Shown here: piece after piece, positions 33,819 to 46,621 of the stretch
How the letters are laid out: every line of letters starts with the position of its first letter
Position numbering within the stretch: position 1 is the stretch's first letter
From: Hyphococcus sp.
GTDB taxonomy: Bacteria; Pseudomonadota; Alphaproteobacteria; Caulobacterales; Parvularculaceae
Reading direction: 5' to 3'
Length of the DNA: 63,904 nucleotides
Assembly (NCBI GenBank): GCA_021776245.1
Contig: JAJFGF010000006.1
Span: 1 to 63,904 of the forward strand
Made by a program: the position numbers and the translations under genes
Notes under the pieces: model-generated
What the model was told of the DNA's origin: nothing
Database searches by the model: none
The model's input: only the letters and a program-made list of their open reading frames with translations

Positions 33819-35237
33819 ATGAAACGCATTATCCTGTCAGCCGCACTCGCCATGCTGCCTTCTTTCGCACACGCACAAAATGAAGGCGTCATGACGCGCA
33901 TCGATGGGCGCTACGACCAGACTGCAACTATTGCCCGGCAAATCTGGGAATGGGCCGAGGTCGGCTATCAGGAAGAAAAAGCGAGCGGCCTGTTAAAAGA
34001 TACGCTGCGCGCGGAAGGCTTTGACATTACCGAAGGGGTTGCCGGGATTCCAACAGCGTTTACGGCGCAATATGGCGATGGCGGTCCGGTGATCGCAGTG
34101 CTTGCCGAATTCGACGCCCTGCCCGGCATTAATCAGGATTCCGTTTCTACGCGCGCGCCAATCGACGGAAAAACCGCCGCCCATGCGTGCGGGCATAATC
34201 TGTTCGGCGCCGGTTCCGTTGGCGCGGCCATCGCGATCAAGGAATGGCTGGAAGAAACCGGAACGCCGGGAACCATCCGCCTTTACGGCACGCCCGCCGA
34301 AGAAGGCGGCAGCGGCAAAGTCTATTTGGTGCGCGAGGGCCTTTTCAACGATGTAGACATCGCGCTTCATTGGCATGCGGATGACGAAAACTCAGCAGCC
34401 GCACGCACGAGTCTCGCCAACCGTTCGGCGAAGTTTCGGTTTCGCGGCGTTTCTGCCCATGCCGCCGGCGCGCCGGAACGCGCACGCTCAGCACTCGACG
34501 GCGTCGAAGCGTTTAACATGATGATCAATATGATGCGTGAGCATGTCCCGCAGGAAACCCGCATCCATTATGTCATTACCAGCGGCGGCAATGCGCCTAA
34601 TGTTGTACCGGACTTTGCAGAGGTTTTTTATTATGTCCGCCATCCCGCGGCAAAAGGCGTTGAAGAAATCTGGGCCCGCGTCGCAGAAGCCGCGCGCGGC
34701 GCAGCGTTAGGCACTGGAACGCAGGTCGATTGGGAAGTCATTCACGGCAACAATCCGCTTCTCGTCAACGAAACGCTCGCAAAAATGATGGATAAAAAGC
34801 TGCGGGAAGTTGGCGGCGTCACCTACACCAAGGAAGAAGAAAAATACGCAAAGAAAATCTTCGCGAGTTTCGACGATCCGCGGCTCTCACTGGGCTCTCA
34901 AGAGGAAATTCAGCCCTATGAGCGATCGCTGGGTTATGGATCAACCGATGTGGGCGATGTATCCTATGCAGCGCCCACCGTCGGGCTTCGCGCCGCCGCC
35001 TGGGTGCCCGGCACATCCGCCCATAGCTGGCAGTCCGCTTCGGCCAGCGGCATGTCGATCGGCTTTAAAGGCGCGCAGATCGCCGCCAAAACGCTGACCC
35101 TTGCAGCGATTGAGCTCTATTCCAATCCCGAACTGCGAGAAGCGGCGCGCGCGGAATTCGAAACCGCGCGCGGCGAGAATTATAAATATCAATCGCTGCT
35201 CGGCGATCGCAAGCCGCCGCTCGATTATCGGAAATAG
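33819..35237 (+). CDS. M20 family metallo-amidohydrolase, secreted
   Basis: This 472-residue protein has a signal peptide ending FAHAQ. Its M20 zinc-peptidase fold resembles AbgB (aminobenzoyl-glutamate hydrolase). Metal-ligand motifs include LAEFDALPG and AHACGHN (HACGH at 122-126), then PAEEGGSGK and ALHWHAD. SAHAAGAPERARSALDG starts the dimerisation lid. ATG at 33819 follows GAGGGG, and the upstream frame is not supported. The last ten codons plus the following bases form the 43-bp sequence repeated at 41896-41938, so the gene's 3' end is the duplicated boundary of the metal-efflux segment. Confidence 0.9.
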   Translation: MKRIILSAALAMLPSFAHAQNEGVMTRIDGRYDQTATIARQIWEWAEVGYQEEKASGLLKDTLRAEGFDITEGVAGIPTAFTAQYGDGGPVIAVLAEFDALPGINQDSVSTRAPIDGKTAAHACGHNLFGAGSVGAAIAIKEWLEETGTPGTIRLYGTPAEEGGSGKVYLVREGLFNDVDIALHWHADDENSAAARTSLANRSAKFRFRGVSAHAAGAPERARSALDGVEAFNMMINMMREHVPQETRIHYVITSGGNAPNVVPDFAEVFYYVRHPAAKGVEEIWARVAEAARGAALGTGTQVDWEVIHGNNPLLVNETLAKMMDKKLREVGGVTYTKEEEKYAKKIFASFDDPRLSLGSQEEIQPYERSLGYGSTDVGDVSYAAPTVGLRAAAWVPGTSAHSWQSASASGMSIGFKGAQIAAKTLTLAAIELYSNPELREAARAEFETARGENYKYQSLLGDRKPPLDYRK

Positions 35238-35255
35238 CGAAAGCGTCGGCGCGGA
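35213..35255. repeat. 43-bp direct repeat, left copy (possible attachment/duplication site)
   Basis: This stretch covers the end of the M20 amidohydrolase frame, including its stop, and 18 bases beyond. It is identical over 43 bp to 41896-41938. Weaker similarity continues for about 50 bp on both sides' right flanks (for instance GCGCTGATT and CAATGGCG). The two copies enclose the metal-efflux genes. This is what integration into a gene's 3' end would leave, although no recombinase gene lies between. Confidence 0.9.
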
Positions 35256-35306
35256 CGCAGAAGGCGCGCTGATTCCCTGCGGTTTCCTCAATGGCGAGTA
35301 ATCGCC

Positions 35307-35473
35307 GATTGTGTTGAAAAAGTCGGGGCGCGATTTCGTGGCGCAACAAATTGGAAGAAACTTGCAAAACGTCGCTCAATTTGAGTCAGTGACTTCACAG
35401 TTCGCCTCAGTATAGGTAGAGTATATCATCCTTATACTGTGCAACTCGCGTTTTTGGACTTTTCAACACAATC
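35307..35473. mobile_element. MITE-like element with terminal inverted repeats
   Basis: GATTGTGTTGAAAAAGTC (35307-35324) and GACTTTTCAACACAATC (35457-35473) are inverted repeats, differing by one A. The 4-bp sequence CGCC flanks both ends (35303-35306 and 35474-35477), a likely target duplication. The 167-bp interior is non-coding. The ends resemble the TGTTGAAAAAGTC-type termini of some insertion-sequence families; the exact family cannot be set by eye. Confidence 0.75.
35408..35438. promoter_or_regulatory. TATA-rich dyad inside the MITE-like element
   Basis: CAGTATA (35408-35414) and TATACTG (35432-35438) are reverse complements. Inside them lies GTATA-N7-TATAC. Such dyads are used by MerR- and ArsR-type metal regulators, and this one is upstream of the efflux operon. 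No regulator gene is nearby, so this is only a suggestion. Confidence 0.25.
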
Positions 35474-35666
35474 CGCCAATATGAGAGATTTAACAAGCTT
35501 AACGACAGGAATCGTCGCCGAGGCGATCCAAGGACCGCTGGTGGTTGGAGCAAATGAATAAAGGGCCTGTTTAAATCAGAAAAAGGCGATTTCGATTGAA
35601 GTCGCCGGCTCGTTCGTAACGAGACCCCTTTATTTATTAATAATAATTCGCCTATAAGGTCAGAGT
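35474..35666 (+). other. Leader region of the metal-efflux operon
   Basis: This stretch has no recognised gene. A 26-codon ORF (35481-35561, starting MRDLTSLTTG) is present without a clear binding site. Two adjacent hairpins follow: GGCGATTTC/GAAGTCGCC (35585-35606, one G-U pair) and CTCGTT/AACGAG (35609-35623). A run ACCCCTTTATTTA comes next. This could be an attenuator or a terminator of the incoming side. An AT-rich stretch before the His-rich gene may hold its promoter. Confidence 0.4.
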
Positions 35667-36044
35667 ATGGAGTTCCTTCGGAAACTGACGGCGCTGATCC
35701 TCGCCATCTCGCTCGCCAATTATGGCTTGCTGGCGTCAGCTGTGGCGCATGTTCATGAGGCAACGGGATTCCATCAGGTCCACCTTCTCGATGATGATGG
35801 CCACCTCCATGAACACGAAGAAACAGACCACCAACAAGATCGTGAAGGCGATGAGCCGAATGCGCCAAAACACTCGGAAACCGGGTTTCATTCGCATTCT
35901 TCTCCGCAGTTCGGTCCCATTGATACGGCGACACTGCGTGTTGCGTTCTTGACGTTGTCACGCGCCGCCTGGGTCGATCCATCGGGTGTTAATCCGCTTC
36001 ATAAAGACCGGCCTCCCTTCAAGCCCCCTCGCACCATCCTCTGA
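35667..36044 (+). CDS. Small His-rich secreted protein heading the metal-efflux operon
   Basis: This 125-residue protein has a signal peptide (RKLTALILAISLANYGLLASAVA). About 10 histidines follow, many within residues 28-78 in patterns such as HVHE, HLHEHEETDH and HSH, mixed with Asp and Glu. This suits a periplasmic metal-binding protein that buffers or hands over divalent cations, as similar His-rich proteins at the head of czc/cus-type operons are thought to do. It lies 65 bp before the CzcC-like gene. Metal identity is unknown. The long ORF on the opposite strand is a shadow. Confidence 0.65.
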   Translation: MEFLRKLTALILAISLANYGLLASAVAHVHEATGFHQVHLLDDDGHLHEHEETDHQQDREGDEPNAPKHSETGFHSHSSPQFGPIDTATLRVAFLTLSRAAWVDPSGVNPLHKDRPPFKPPRTIL

Positions 36045-36109
36045 TCCGAACGCCTTACGTTGCGCAGTTACGCGCGACGCCGACTTGTTTGTGACGGAGG
36101 AGGTATTCC

Positions 36110-37383
36110 GTGAAAAGATTGATTACTGCGGCCATCATCATGGTCGCCCAGATGGCTATATTGGCTGCCGGCGCAGCGGCGCAGCCTGACCAAAATTCGG
36201 CAATATCCGCCAATGGTTCGCTGACCCGGGAGGAAGCAGTCGCGCGGGCGCTGGGTGATGATCCTGGCGTATCGGCTGCTACTGAAAGCGTGCGCGCGGC
36301 GCAGGCTGAAGCCCGGCAAGCCGGGCTTCGCCCGAACCCGACGCTGGATGTGCAGTTCGAGGATTTTGCCGGCTCCGGGCCGTTAAGCGGTTTTGACGGC
36401 GCGGAAGCAACCTATGCGTTAACGCAACAATTTGAGCTCGGCGGTGATCGCCGCGCCCGACGCACCGCCGCGGAGCTTGATGCAGATGCGGCAAGACTTC
36501 GCGCCGGGCTTTCGGAACTTGACTTGCGCGAGGCGGTCGAGATCGCGTTCGTCGAAGCCCAAGCGGCTGAAGCGTTTTCCACCGTTGCGCAATCACGCCT
36601 GCAAGTCGCGAAGGAATTCTCAGATGCCGTGGATCGCAGAGTGCGTGCGGCCCGCGACCCGGAAGCGGCGCGTGCGCGCGTTGCTGCACGTCTTGCTGAA
36701 ACAGAAATTGCACTAGAAACATCAACCGCACGTGCTCGCGCCGCCAAAATATCGCTCGCCAGCTACTGGGCGGGTGCAGGTGACTTTTCCGTTGAGACGG
36801 TGACATTTTTCAGTCCGTCGCCGGCAAGGCGAGGCAGCGAGGCCTCACCTGATATTGCGCTCGTCGAAGCGATGCGCGAGCGAGCGGGAGCGCAAGTTGA
36901 GATAGAACGCGCTAAACGGGTTCCAGACCCGAGCGTGCGCGCCGGCTTTCGTCAGATTGGATCGATCGATGAGTCCGCCTTCGTCGTCGGCGTCAGTGTG
37001 CCGCTGCCAATCTGGAACCGGAATTCCGGCGCCATTGCCGCTGCACGCGCCAATCAGCGCCGCGCCGAATTCGACGTCGCGGCCCGAGAGCGCGAATTGA
37101 TGCGTGAAGTTGCGTATCTTGCATCGCAAGTTGGCGCGGTGCGCGCTGAGATCACCGCGTATGCAGATCGTATCATTCCAGCGAGCGAACGCGCGCTTGA
37201 TCAGTCTTTGCGCGCTTACGCCCAAGGCGGTCTTTCCTATATCGAAGTCTTGGAAGCGCAAAGCGCGTTGACCGAAGCGCGCGAACGGCAGATCGCTTCA
37301 CTTCTCACTTTTCACCGGGCCGAAGCGAAGCTCGCCCGCCGTCGCGGCGCTCTGCCATCCGATAATGTTCAGGAGAATTCCCA

Positions 37384-37387
<4 letters not shown>
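36110..37387 (+). CDS. czcC: CzcC-like outer-membrane efflux protein
   Basis: This 425-residue TolC-superfamily outer-membrane factor has a signal peptide (MVAQMAILAAGAAAQ). Two related halves follow with repeated coiled-coil helices, including the motif GLRPNPTLDVQFEDFAGSG, typical of CzcC/CusC relatives. The start is GTG after a strong GGAGGAGG site. It overlaps the adaptor gene by four bases. It is the outer channel of the RND pump formed with the next two genes. The symbol follows the operon type and does not prove cobalt-zinc-cadmium specificity. Confidence 0.85.
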
Positions 37388-41810
<4,423 letters not shown>

Positions 41811-41844
41811 CACTCCCAGCCAATCTAACCCGGAGAATTTGACG

Positions 41845-41955
41845 ATGTACTTGTCGCCATATGGAAGAATCTGGCCAAAAAGACTGACTGTTTTTGCCGC
41901 CGCTCGATTATCGGAAATAGCGAAAGCGTCGGCGCGGAAGAAAATGGAGCGCTGA
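41845..41955 (+). pseudogene. 5' stub of a fourth efflux-operon gene, cut at the direct repeat
   Basis: An ATG at 41845 is preceded by CCGGAGAAT, a good ribosome-binding site, 34 bp after czcA. It encodes 17 residues (MYLSPYGRIWPKRLTVF) that look like the beginning of a signal peptide. Codon 18 falls exactly on the first base of the right 43-bp repeat (41896). From there the frame reads the duplicated amidohydrolase end out of its own frame, and stops at 41955. The most direct reading is that a fourth secreted gene was truncated where the segment was joined to the chromosome. Confidence 0.7.
41896..41938. repeat. 43-bp direct repeat, right copy
   Basis: Identical to 35213-35255. It starts at GCCGCCGCTCGATTATCGGA and ends in GGCGCGGA. 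Downstream similarity continues weakly: AGCGCTGATT and GCAATGGCGG match the left copy's GCGCTGATT and CAATGGCGAG. This side has no amidohydrolase gene before it; upstream is the truncated efflux-operon stub. About 150 bp of plain intergenic sequence follows before the DUF6090 gene. Confidence 0.9.
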
Positions 41956-42092
41956 TTTTCTTTGATCTTCGCAATGGCGGCTTATCGCCCATTCGCGATT
42001 CATGCTATGAGGCTCCAAAACCAAAGGGGGAACGCAGTGCTGCTGCGACGATCAATTGAGGCCACAGCCAAAAAGCGCCATCGGGGCACAGT

Positions 42093-42848
42093 CTAGTTTG
42101 CGTCATCCGCGCCCACGTCGACGCATAATTCGCCAATTGCGGCGGCGATCAAGTCACACGCGGATCGAGACTCCGTCAAAATTTCATTCAAAAAATTTTC
42201 GGCGACAATTTGATTCCTAAGTTGGCCAATCGCGATGGTGATAAATTCCCGGTCACTCCTCAAGGATTCCCAATCATAGGTCGACAAAAGAATGTCGGAA
42301 TCGGTGGCTTCGGGATTGTAACGCCAAATGACATGTCTCCGATAGCCATTCCAAAATGTGTCGCTGGAATCGGCAAAACCCGATTGAAGTTGATTGAGGG
42401 CGCTGATGGACGCGTATAAAGACGCAAGGCTATCCCGTATTTCTGCGTCGCGAATCAATTGCAGCTGGCCCGAGGATCGCAATTCGTCATAAACCACATT
42501 CACGACGACCAGTTGTGGGAATTGGCTCAGCGTATTGATCCCTACCTTGATAGGCAGCGTATTCTCTGGCACGGGCGCAATGCTGTCGACAAAGGCGATG
42601 GCGGATCGCCGCGCACCATTAATTCGTTTTGTACGCTCAGCCCTGATTTGGATTTCCTCGTTGGCTTTTTGCGCCTCGGAAAAAAGTCGCTCCAGCGCCG
42701 CCTTTTCAGCATTGCGCGCTGCGACGGCTTGAGCCCAATTATCGACTTGTAACGCAATAAATATTCCAACCACTACGATCAGAAATTCGATCAGGGCTGT
42801 CGTCCAATCTTGACGGCGTAATGCCTCGACAAATCGGCGTAGCAACAT
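42093..42848 (-). CDS. DUF6090-like single-pass membrane protein
   Basis: This 251-residue protein has a membrane segment near the N-terminus (ALIEFLIVVVGIFIALQVDNW, about 18-38). This is a pattern of small alphaproteobacterial proteins in the DUF6090 group. A helical domain follows (about 45-230), with ELRSSGQLQLIRD in its middle, typical of the group. The function is unknown. It lies beyond the metal-efflux segment, and its usual neighbours are not informative. The call depends on the N-terminal and middle motifs and is moderately sure. Confidence 0.65.
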   Translation of the reverse strand: MLLRRFVEALRRQDWTTALIEFLIVVVGIFIALQVDNWAQAVAARNAEKAALERLFSEAQKANEEIQIRAERTKRINGARRSAIAFVDSIAPVPENTLPIKVGINTLSQFPQLVVVNVVYDELRSSGQLQLIRDAEIRDSLASLYASISALNQLQSGFADSSDTFWNGYRRHVIWRYNPEATDSDILLSTYDWESLRSDREFITIAIGQLRNQIVAENFLNEILTESRSACDLIAAAIGELCVDVGADDAN

Positions 42849-42977
42849 TGGACCTCCATGACGTTGTGCCCATCATAGCAGAGTTTTCCAGTGTTCGCAT
42901 TGCGCCAATAATTGCCTGTCGCCGGAACCCAAATGCAGATAATCAGCGTCGAAGCGTCCTCGACTTATTTCACAGGG

Positions 42978-44366
42978 CTATACTCCAGCAGCCCATGTTC
43001 CATGAAAACCAGCCGGCACGCGCTGCGGGAGTCTTATCCGCGCCAATGGCGGCGTGGTGAAATTTTGCGCATCGATAATATGCGCTTCTGAATTGCCGTT
43101 CATGTCTGCTGTAAATGTAATGAGATAACCGTCGTCTTCGCACGCCGAATATTCTTTTGGCGCAAAAACAGGTTCGGAGCCATAAACGCCGTCCGGAAAA
43201 TCATGGCGTGTGCTTTTACCCGTCTTAAGATCGTATTTCAAAAGCGCTGAAAACCGTTGCTCGATGCAATCGTCAAACACGACATGGTAAGAATATTTGG
43301 TCTTGCGTCCCGCCAGATCATTATTGACCACCGGAAATTCCGACAGCGCGTCATCAATCTGCTGTTCGCGGCCCTCTCCGGTTTTCATATTCATCCGCCA
43401 CAGGAAGGGTTGGGCGCGCAGCGCCAGCACATCCGCCATCGCCGCATAGGGCCCGTATTTAGCGTCAGGTTCAAAACCATTCGGCGCCATCTTGCAGGCG
43501 GCCATAACGATTTCGTCGCCTTCCTCCCAACTGTTGATCACGTGATAGACATAGCAGGTCGGAAACTCGAACCACTTCGGGCCCCCGCCTGTTCGCGGCA
43601 CGACGCCAAAACGCGTCGGCTGATCGGCCACATGGATTTGCCACATGCGGTTTCGGATTGCGGCGTCGGTAAAGACCACCGGCAAATCATGGAGGATCAC
43701 GTAATTTTCCGTCATGCCCATATCATGAGGCAGCCGCGGACCCGGCAGGTCGATCTCCTGAAAGTACGTCATCTCACCGACGGCGGAGACAGCGCCCGTC
43801 CACATTTTCGGCTCATAAAGCGCATAGTCAAAGAAAACAAATTCGCCGGTTACCGGATCAACCTTCGAATGTGCAGAAATATTGTGCGGCAGCCGCCCAT
43901 CAAAGCTCTCTACGCCGATTGTCTCCAAAGTCTGCGCATCGACCGCCACGGGCTGACCGGAAATATACCAAAGCGCCAAGAGCCTGCCATTGTGAAAGAC
44001 AAGATCGGTATTGGCGGTGTCTTTGTAATGCACGCTGCGATTGGCTACATCGCGGGCCGGTTCAAAAATTCCCGCCAGCGCGCCATTGCCATTGGCCTCA
44101 AGATCGCGCGTCTGAATAAAACGATTGCGATAGCGCGCAGCGCCGTCTTCGAACCAAATCCCGTGGATCATACCGTCGCCGTCAAACCAGTGATGCATGC
44201 CCTTGGGCGGCGTTTTCGGATTGGGCCCGTTGCGAAAATAGCCCCCATGAAGGTCTCGCGGGATCTCTCCGATCACCTCCAGCTTTTCCGCGCTCACTTC
44301 TTCATTGACCGGCGCATAAAGCCCGTGGAGATAGGGGTTAAAGTCGTTCAACATTGATTGGGCCAT
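42978..44366 (-). CDS. Carotenoid oxygenase family protein
   Basis: This protein of about 462 residues is of the carotenoid/stilbene cleavage dioxygenase family, seven-bladed propellers with a 4-His Fe(II) centre. The histidine segments are visible: NISAHSK, TENYVILHDLPV, YHVINSWEEGDE and the C-terminal FHGTW. The N-terminal GEIPRDLHGGYFRNGPNP is a hallmark. The ATG at 44366 is a reasonable start; the frame is open to 44429 but without family match. It is divergent from radA with only 83 bp between starts. It may cleave carotenoids or lignostilbenes. Confidence 0.92.
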   Translation of the reverse strand: MAQSMLNDFNPYLHGLYAPVNEEVSAEKLEVIGEIPRDLHGGYFRNGPNPKTPPKGMHHWFDGDGMIHGIWFEDGAARYRNRFIQTRDLEANGNGALAGIFEPARDVANRSVHYKDTANTDLVFHNGRLLALWYISGQPVAVDAQTLETIGVESFDGRLPHNISAHSKVDPVTGEFVFFDYALYEPKMWTGAVSAVGEMTYFQEIDLPGPRLPHDMGMTENYVILHDLPVVFTDAAIRNRMWQIHVADQPTRFGVVPRTGGGPKWFEFPTCYVYHVINSWEEGDEIVMAACKMAPNGFEPDAKYGPYAAMADVLALRAQPFLWRMNMKTGEGREQQIDDALSEFPVVNNDLAGRKTKYSYHVVFDDCIEQRFSALLKYDLKTGKSTRHDFPDGVYGSEPVFAPKEYSACEDDGYLITFTADMNGNSEAHIIDAQNFTTPPLARIRLPQRVPAGFHGTWAAGV

Positions 44367-44449
44367 GGCCCAGTCATAGCACGCTTTGACCCGTCGGCGA
44401 CGACCATAAGCACTTGCGCCCGCGACCAAAAACCGCTGAAGAATGTCCC

Positions 44450-45814
44450 ATGGCGCGAATTTCGGACACTTATGTTTGCCAGTCCTGCGGCAATGTCACG
44501 GCGAAGTGGGCCGGACGCTGCGACGCTTGCGGCGAATGGAACACGATCGCACAAGAAGCGTCCGAGGCGGGGCCTCCGGGCTCTCTTGGCGGCGCGCCGG
44601 CAAAAACCAAAGCCAAGAAAATTGAATTTACGTCGCGTTCCGGCGGCGCTGAGGATATCGCGCGTCTGGCGACCGGCAATGGCGAATTTGACCGCGCCTG
44701 CGGCGGCGGCCTGGCGCATGGATCGGCGCTCCTCATCGGCGGCGATCCCGGCGTTGGCAAATCCACATTGCTGCTGCAGATCGCGGCGGGCCTGTCCAGA
44801 GGCGGCCACGCGGTCGCTTATATCTCCGGTGAGGAATCCCCGGGGCAAATTCGCCTGCGCGCAAAGCGGCTGGGCGCGGCGGGTGCGCCCGTTCATCTCG
44901 CCTCGGCGACATCGCTGCGCGATATCCTGGCGACGTTAAAAGCTGAAAAGCCCGACGCGGTGATTATCGATTCAATTCAGACCCTGTGGTCTGACGCCGT
45001 TCCCGCAGCGCCAGGCACAGTGACGCAAGTGCGCGCCTGCGCCCAGGAGCTTGTGCGATTCGCCAAATCTTCCGGCTGCATCGTGCTGCTCGTCGGCCAT
45101 GTCACCAAGGACGGCCAGATTGCAGGGCCCCGCGTCGTTGAGCATATGGTTGACGCGGTGATGTATTTCGAAAGCGAACAGGGCCGCGATTTTCGAATCC
45201 TGCGCGCGGTGAAAAATCGATTCGGCGCCGCCCATGAGATTGGCGTCTTTGAGATGTCGTCGTCAGGCCTTCAGGAGGTAACCAATCCATCGGAGCTGTT
45301 TCTGACAGGCGGCGACAATTCCGTTTCAGGCGCCGCTGTTTTTGCCGGCATTGAAGGCACGCGGCCGGTGCTCGTTGAAATCCAGGCGCTGGTGTCGCCT
45401 TCTTCGCTGGCCGCGCCGCGCCGCGCCGTCGTCGGCTGGGATGGCGCGCGGCTGTCGATGTTGCTGGCGGTCCTTGATGCCCGGGCGGGTCTCGATTTCG
45501 GCCGGCATGACGTTTTCTTAAATGTCGCCGGGGGGCTGCGAATCGCCGAGCCGGCCGCGGACCTCGCAGCGGCGGCGGCGCTGTGCTCGTCGCTATTTGA
45601 TGCGCCCCTGCCCTCGACCCGCGTTGTTTTCGGCGAAGTTGCATTATCCGGCGCCGTTCGCCCGGTTAACCAGACCGAAGCGCGCCTGAAGGAAGCGCAA
45701 AAACTCGGTTTTTCCGGAGCCCTCGCCCCGGCGGGCGCTGTCAGTAGTGAAATTAAACTGACGGGGGCCTCGACCCTCGCAGATTTAGTCGCCTGGGTGC
45801 GCGCGGGCGGTTGA
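44450..45814 (+). CDS. radA: DNA repair protein RadA
   Basis: This 454-residue RecA-like ATPase promotes branch migration in homologous recombination. The N-terminal zinc finger has Cys10, Cys13, Cys24 and Cys27. Walker A GDPGVGKST is at 98-106, and the RadA-specific KNRFG is at 255-259. A Lon-like C-terminal domain follows. ATG at 44450 is chosen over an upstream ATG at 44414 because the family starts directly before the zinc finger. The following cvpA and purF are in the same direction. Confidence 0.95.
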   Translation: MARISDTYVCQSCGNVTAKWAGRCDACGEWNTIAQEASEAGPPGSLGGAPAKTKAKKIEFTSRSGGAEDIARLATGNGEFDRACGGGLAHGSALLIGGDPGVGKSTLLLQIAAGLSRGGHAVAYISGEESPGQIRLRAKRLGAAGAPVHLASATSLRDILATLKAEKPDAVIIDSIQTLWSDAVPAAPGTVTQVRACAQELVRFAKSSGCIVLLVGHVTKDGQIAGPRVVEHMVDAVMYFESEQGRDFRILRAVKNRFGAAHEIGVFEMSSSGLQEVTNPSELFLTGGDNSVSGAAVFAGIEGTRPVLVEIQALVSPSSLAAPRRAVVGWDGARLSMLLAVLDARAGLDFGRHDVFLNVAGGLRIAEPAADLAAAAALCSSLFDAPLPSTRVVFGEVALSGAVRPVNQTEARLKEAQKLGFSGALAPAGAVSSEIKLTGASTLADLVAWVRAGG

Positions 45815-45898
45815 GCTCATGCCTGATCGCCGCTATGGAGTTGATGGGGAGCTGGAGCCACACGACGTCCAATGGGGCGGTAATCGGCAGGTTAGTAC

Positions 45899-46621
45899 AT
45901 GTTTGACATTCTCGTGCTCTCAGTCGTCGCAATTTCAACGGCTTTTGCAGCACTGCGCGGCGGCTTACGCGAACTCTCGACACTTCTGGCGCTGGCAATT
46001 TCGGGCGGCCTGACGCTTTTTCTGATTGAACCCATTCTCAATGTGACCGGTCAGGCCGGCAGCTTTTTTGGCATGGTGATCATTGCCGTAATATTGATCG
46101 CCGGCTTTTTCATTCTCGCGCATATCGGCTGTCATGTTTTTCTCAAGCGCATGCCGCTTGAGGGCAATGCAAGGCTCTATGATCGTATCGGCGGCGGCGC
46201 CTTCGGACTGATCCGCGGCCTTGTCCTGATTGGCCTCGGCTATCTCGGATATACCTATTATCAGGACGAGGCGCAGCAGCCCCCCGAAGTGAAATCAGCA
46301 TTCACACGACCGGTCGCCGCAGGCATGGCGAATTGGTTTGAAGGCTTTACGCCTGAGCAAGCCTATATCGAAAGCGCCGGCGACGACGCCGAAGACGATG
46401 CGGTGGACGCCTCGCTAAACGGCTATGATCGCGGCGACCGTAATGGCCTTTCGGAAATTGTGACGACCGTGACGACAACAGATCCGCTGATTGAATTGAC
46501 TGCAGAAGAAAATGCTGAAAGCGCCGTAAACGCCGAATCGGACGAAGAAACAGACGAACCGGAAGACGAGCTATCCGTAGACGCCATCGCCGATATATTG
46601 ATCGAGGACGATTCCCAGTGA
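45899..46621 (+). CDS. cvpA: CvpA family membrane protein
   Basis: This 240-residue protein has four hydrophobic segments in its first 125 residues, beginning FDILVLSVVAISTAFAALRG. The GGLREL motif near residue 22 is typical of the CvpA family (colicin V production, DUF family near purF). The C-terminal half is acidic and Ser/Asp-rich. It overlaps purF by four bases (GTGA), a neighbourhood conserved from E. coli to alphaproteobacteria. Its biochemical role is unclear; involvement in envelope stress has been proposed for the family. Confidence 0.88.
   Translation: MFDILVLSVVAISTAFAALRGGLRELSTLLALAISGGLTLFLIEPILNVTGQAGSFFGMVIIAVILIAGFFILAHIGCHVFLKRMPLEGNARLYDRIGGGAFGLIRGLVLIGLGYLGYTYYQDEAQQPPEVKSAFTRPVAAGMANWFEGFTPEQAYIESAGDDAEDDAVDASLNGYDRGDRNGLSEIVTTVTTTDPLIELTAEENAESAVNAESDEETDEPEDELSVDAIADILIEDDSQ

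Noticed and set aside
35407-35982. 191-residue minus-strand ORF across the island's left edge
   Set aside because: It spans MITE DNA and the antisense of the His-rich gene, with no family or signal.
43257-44357. 366-residue plus-strand ORF
   Set aside because: It is fully antisense to the carotenoid oxygenase, has no domain pattern, and is explained by codon bias of the real gene.
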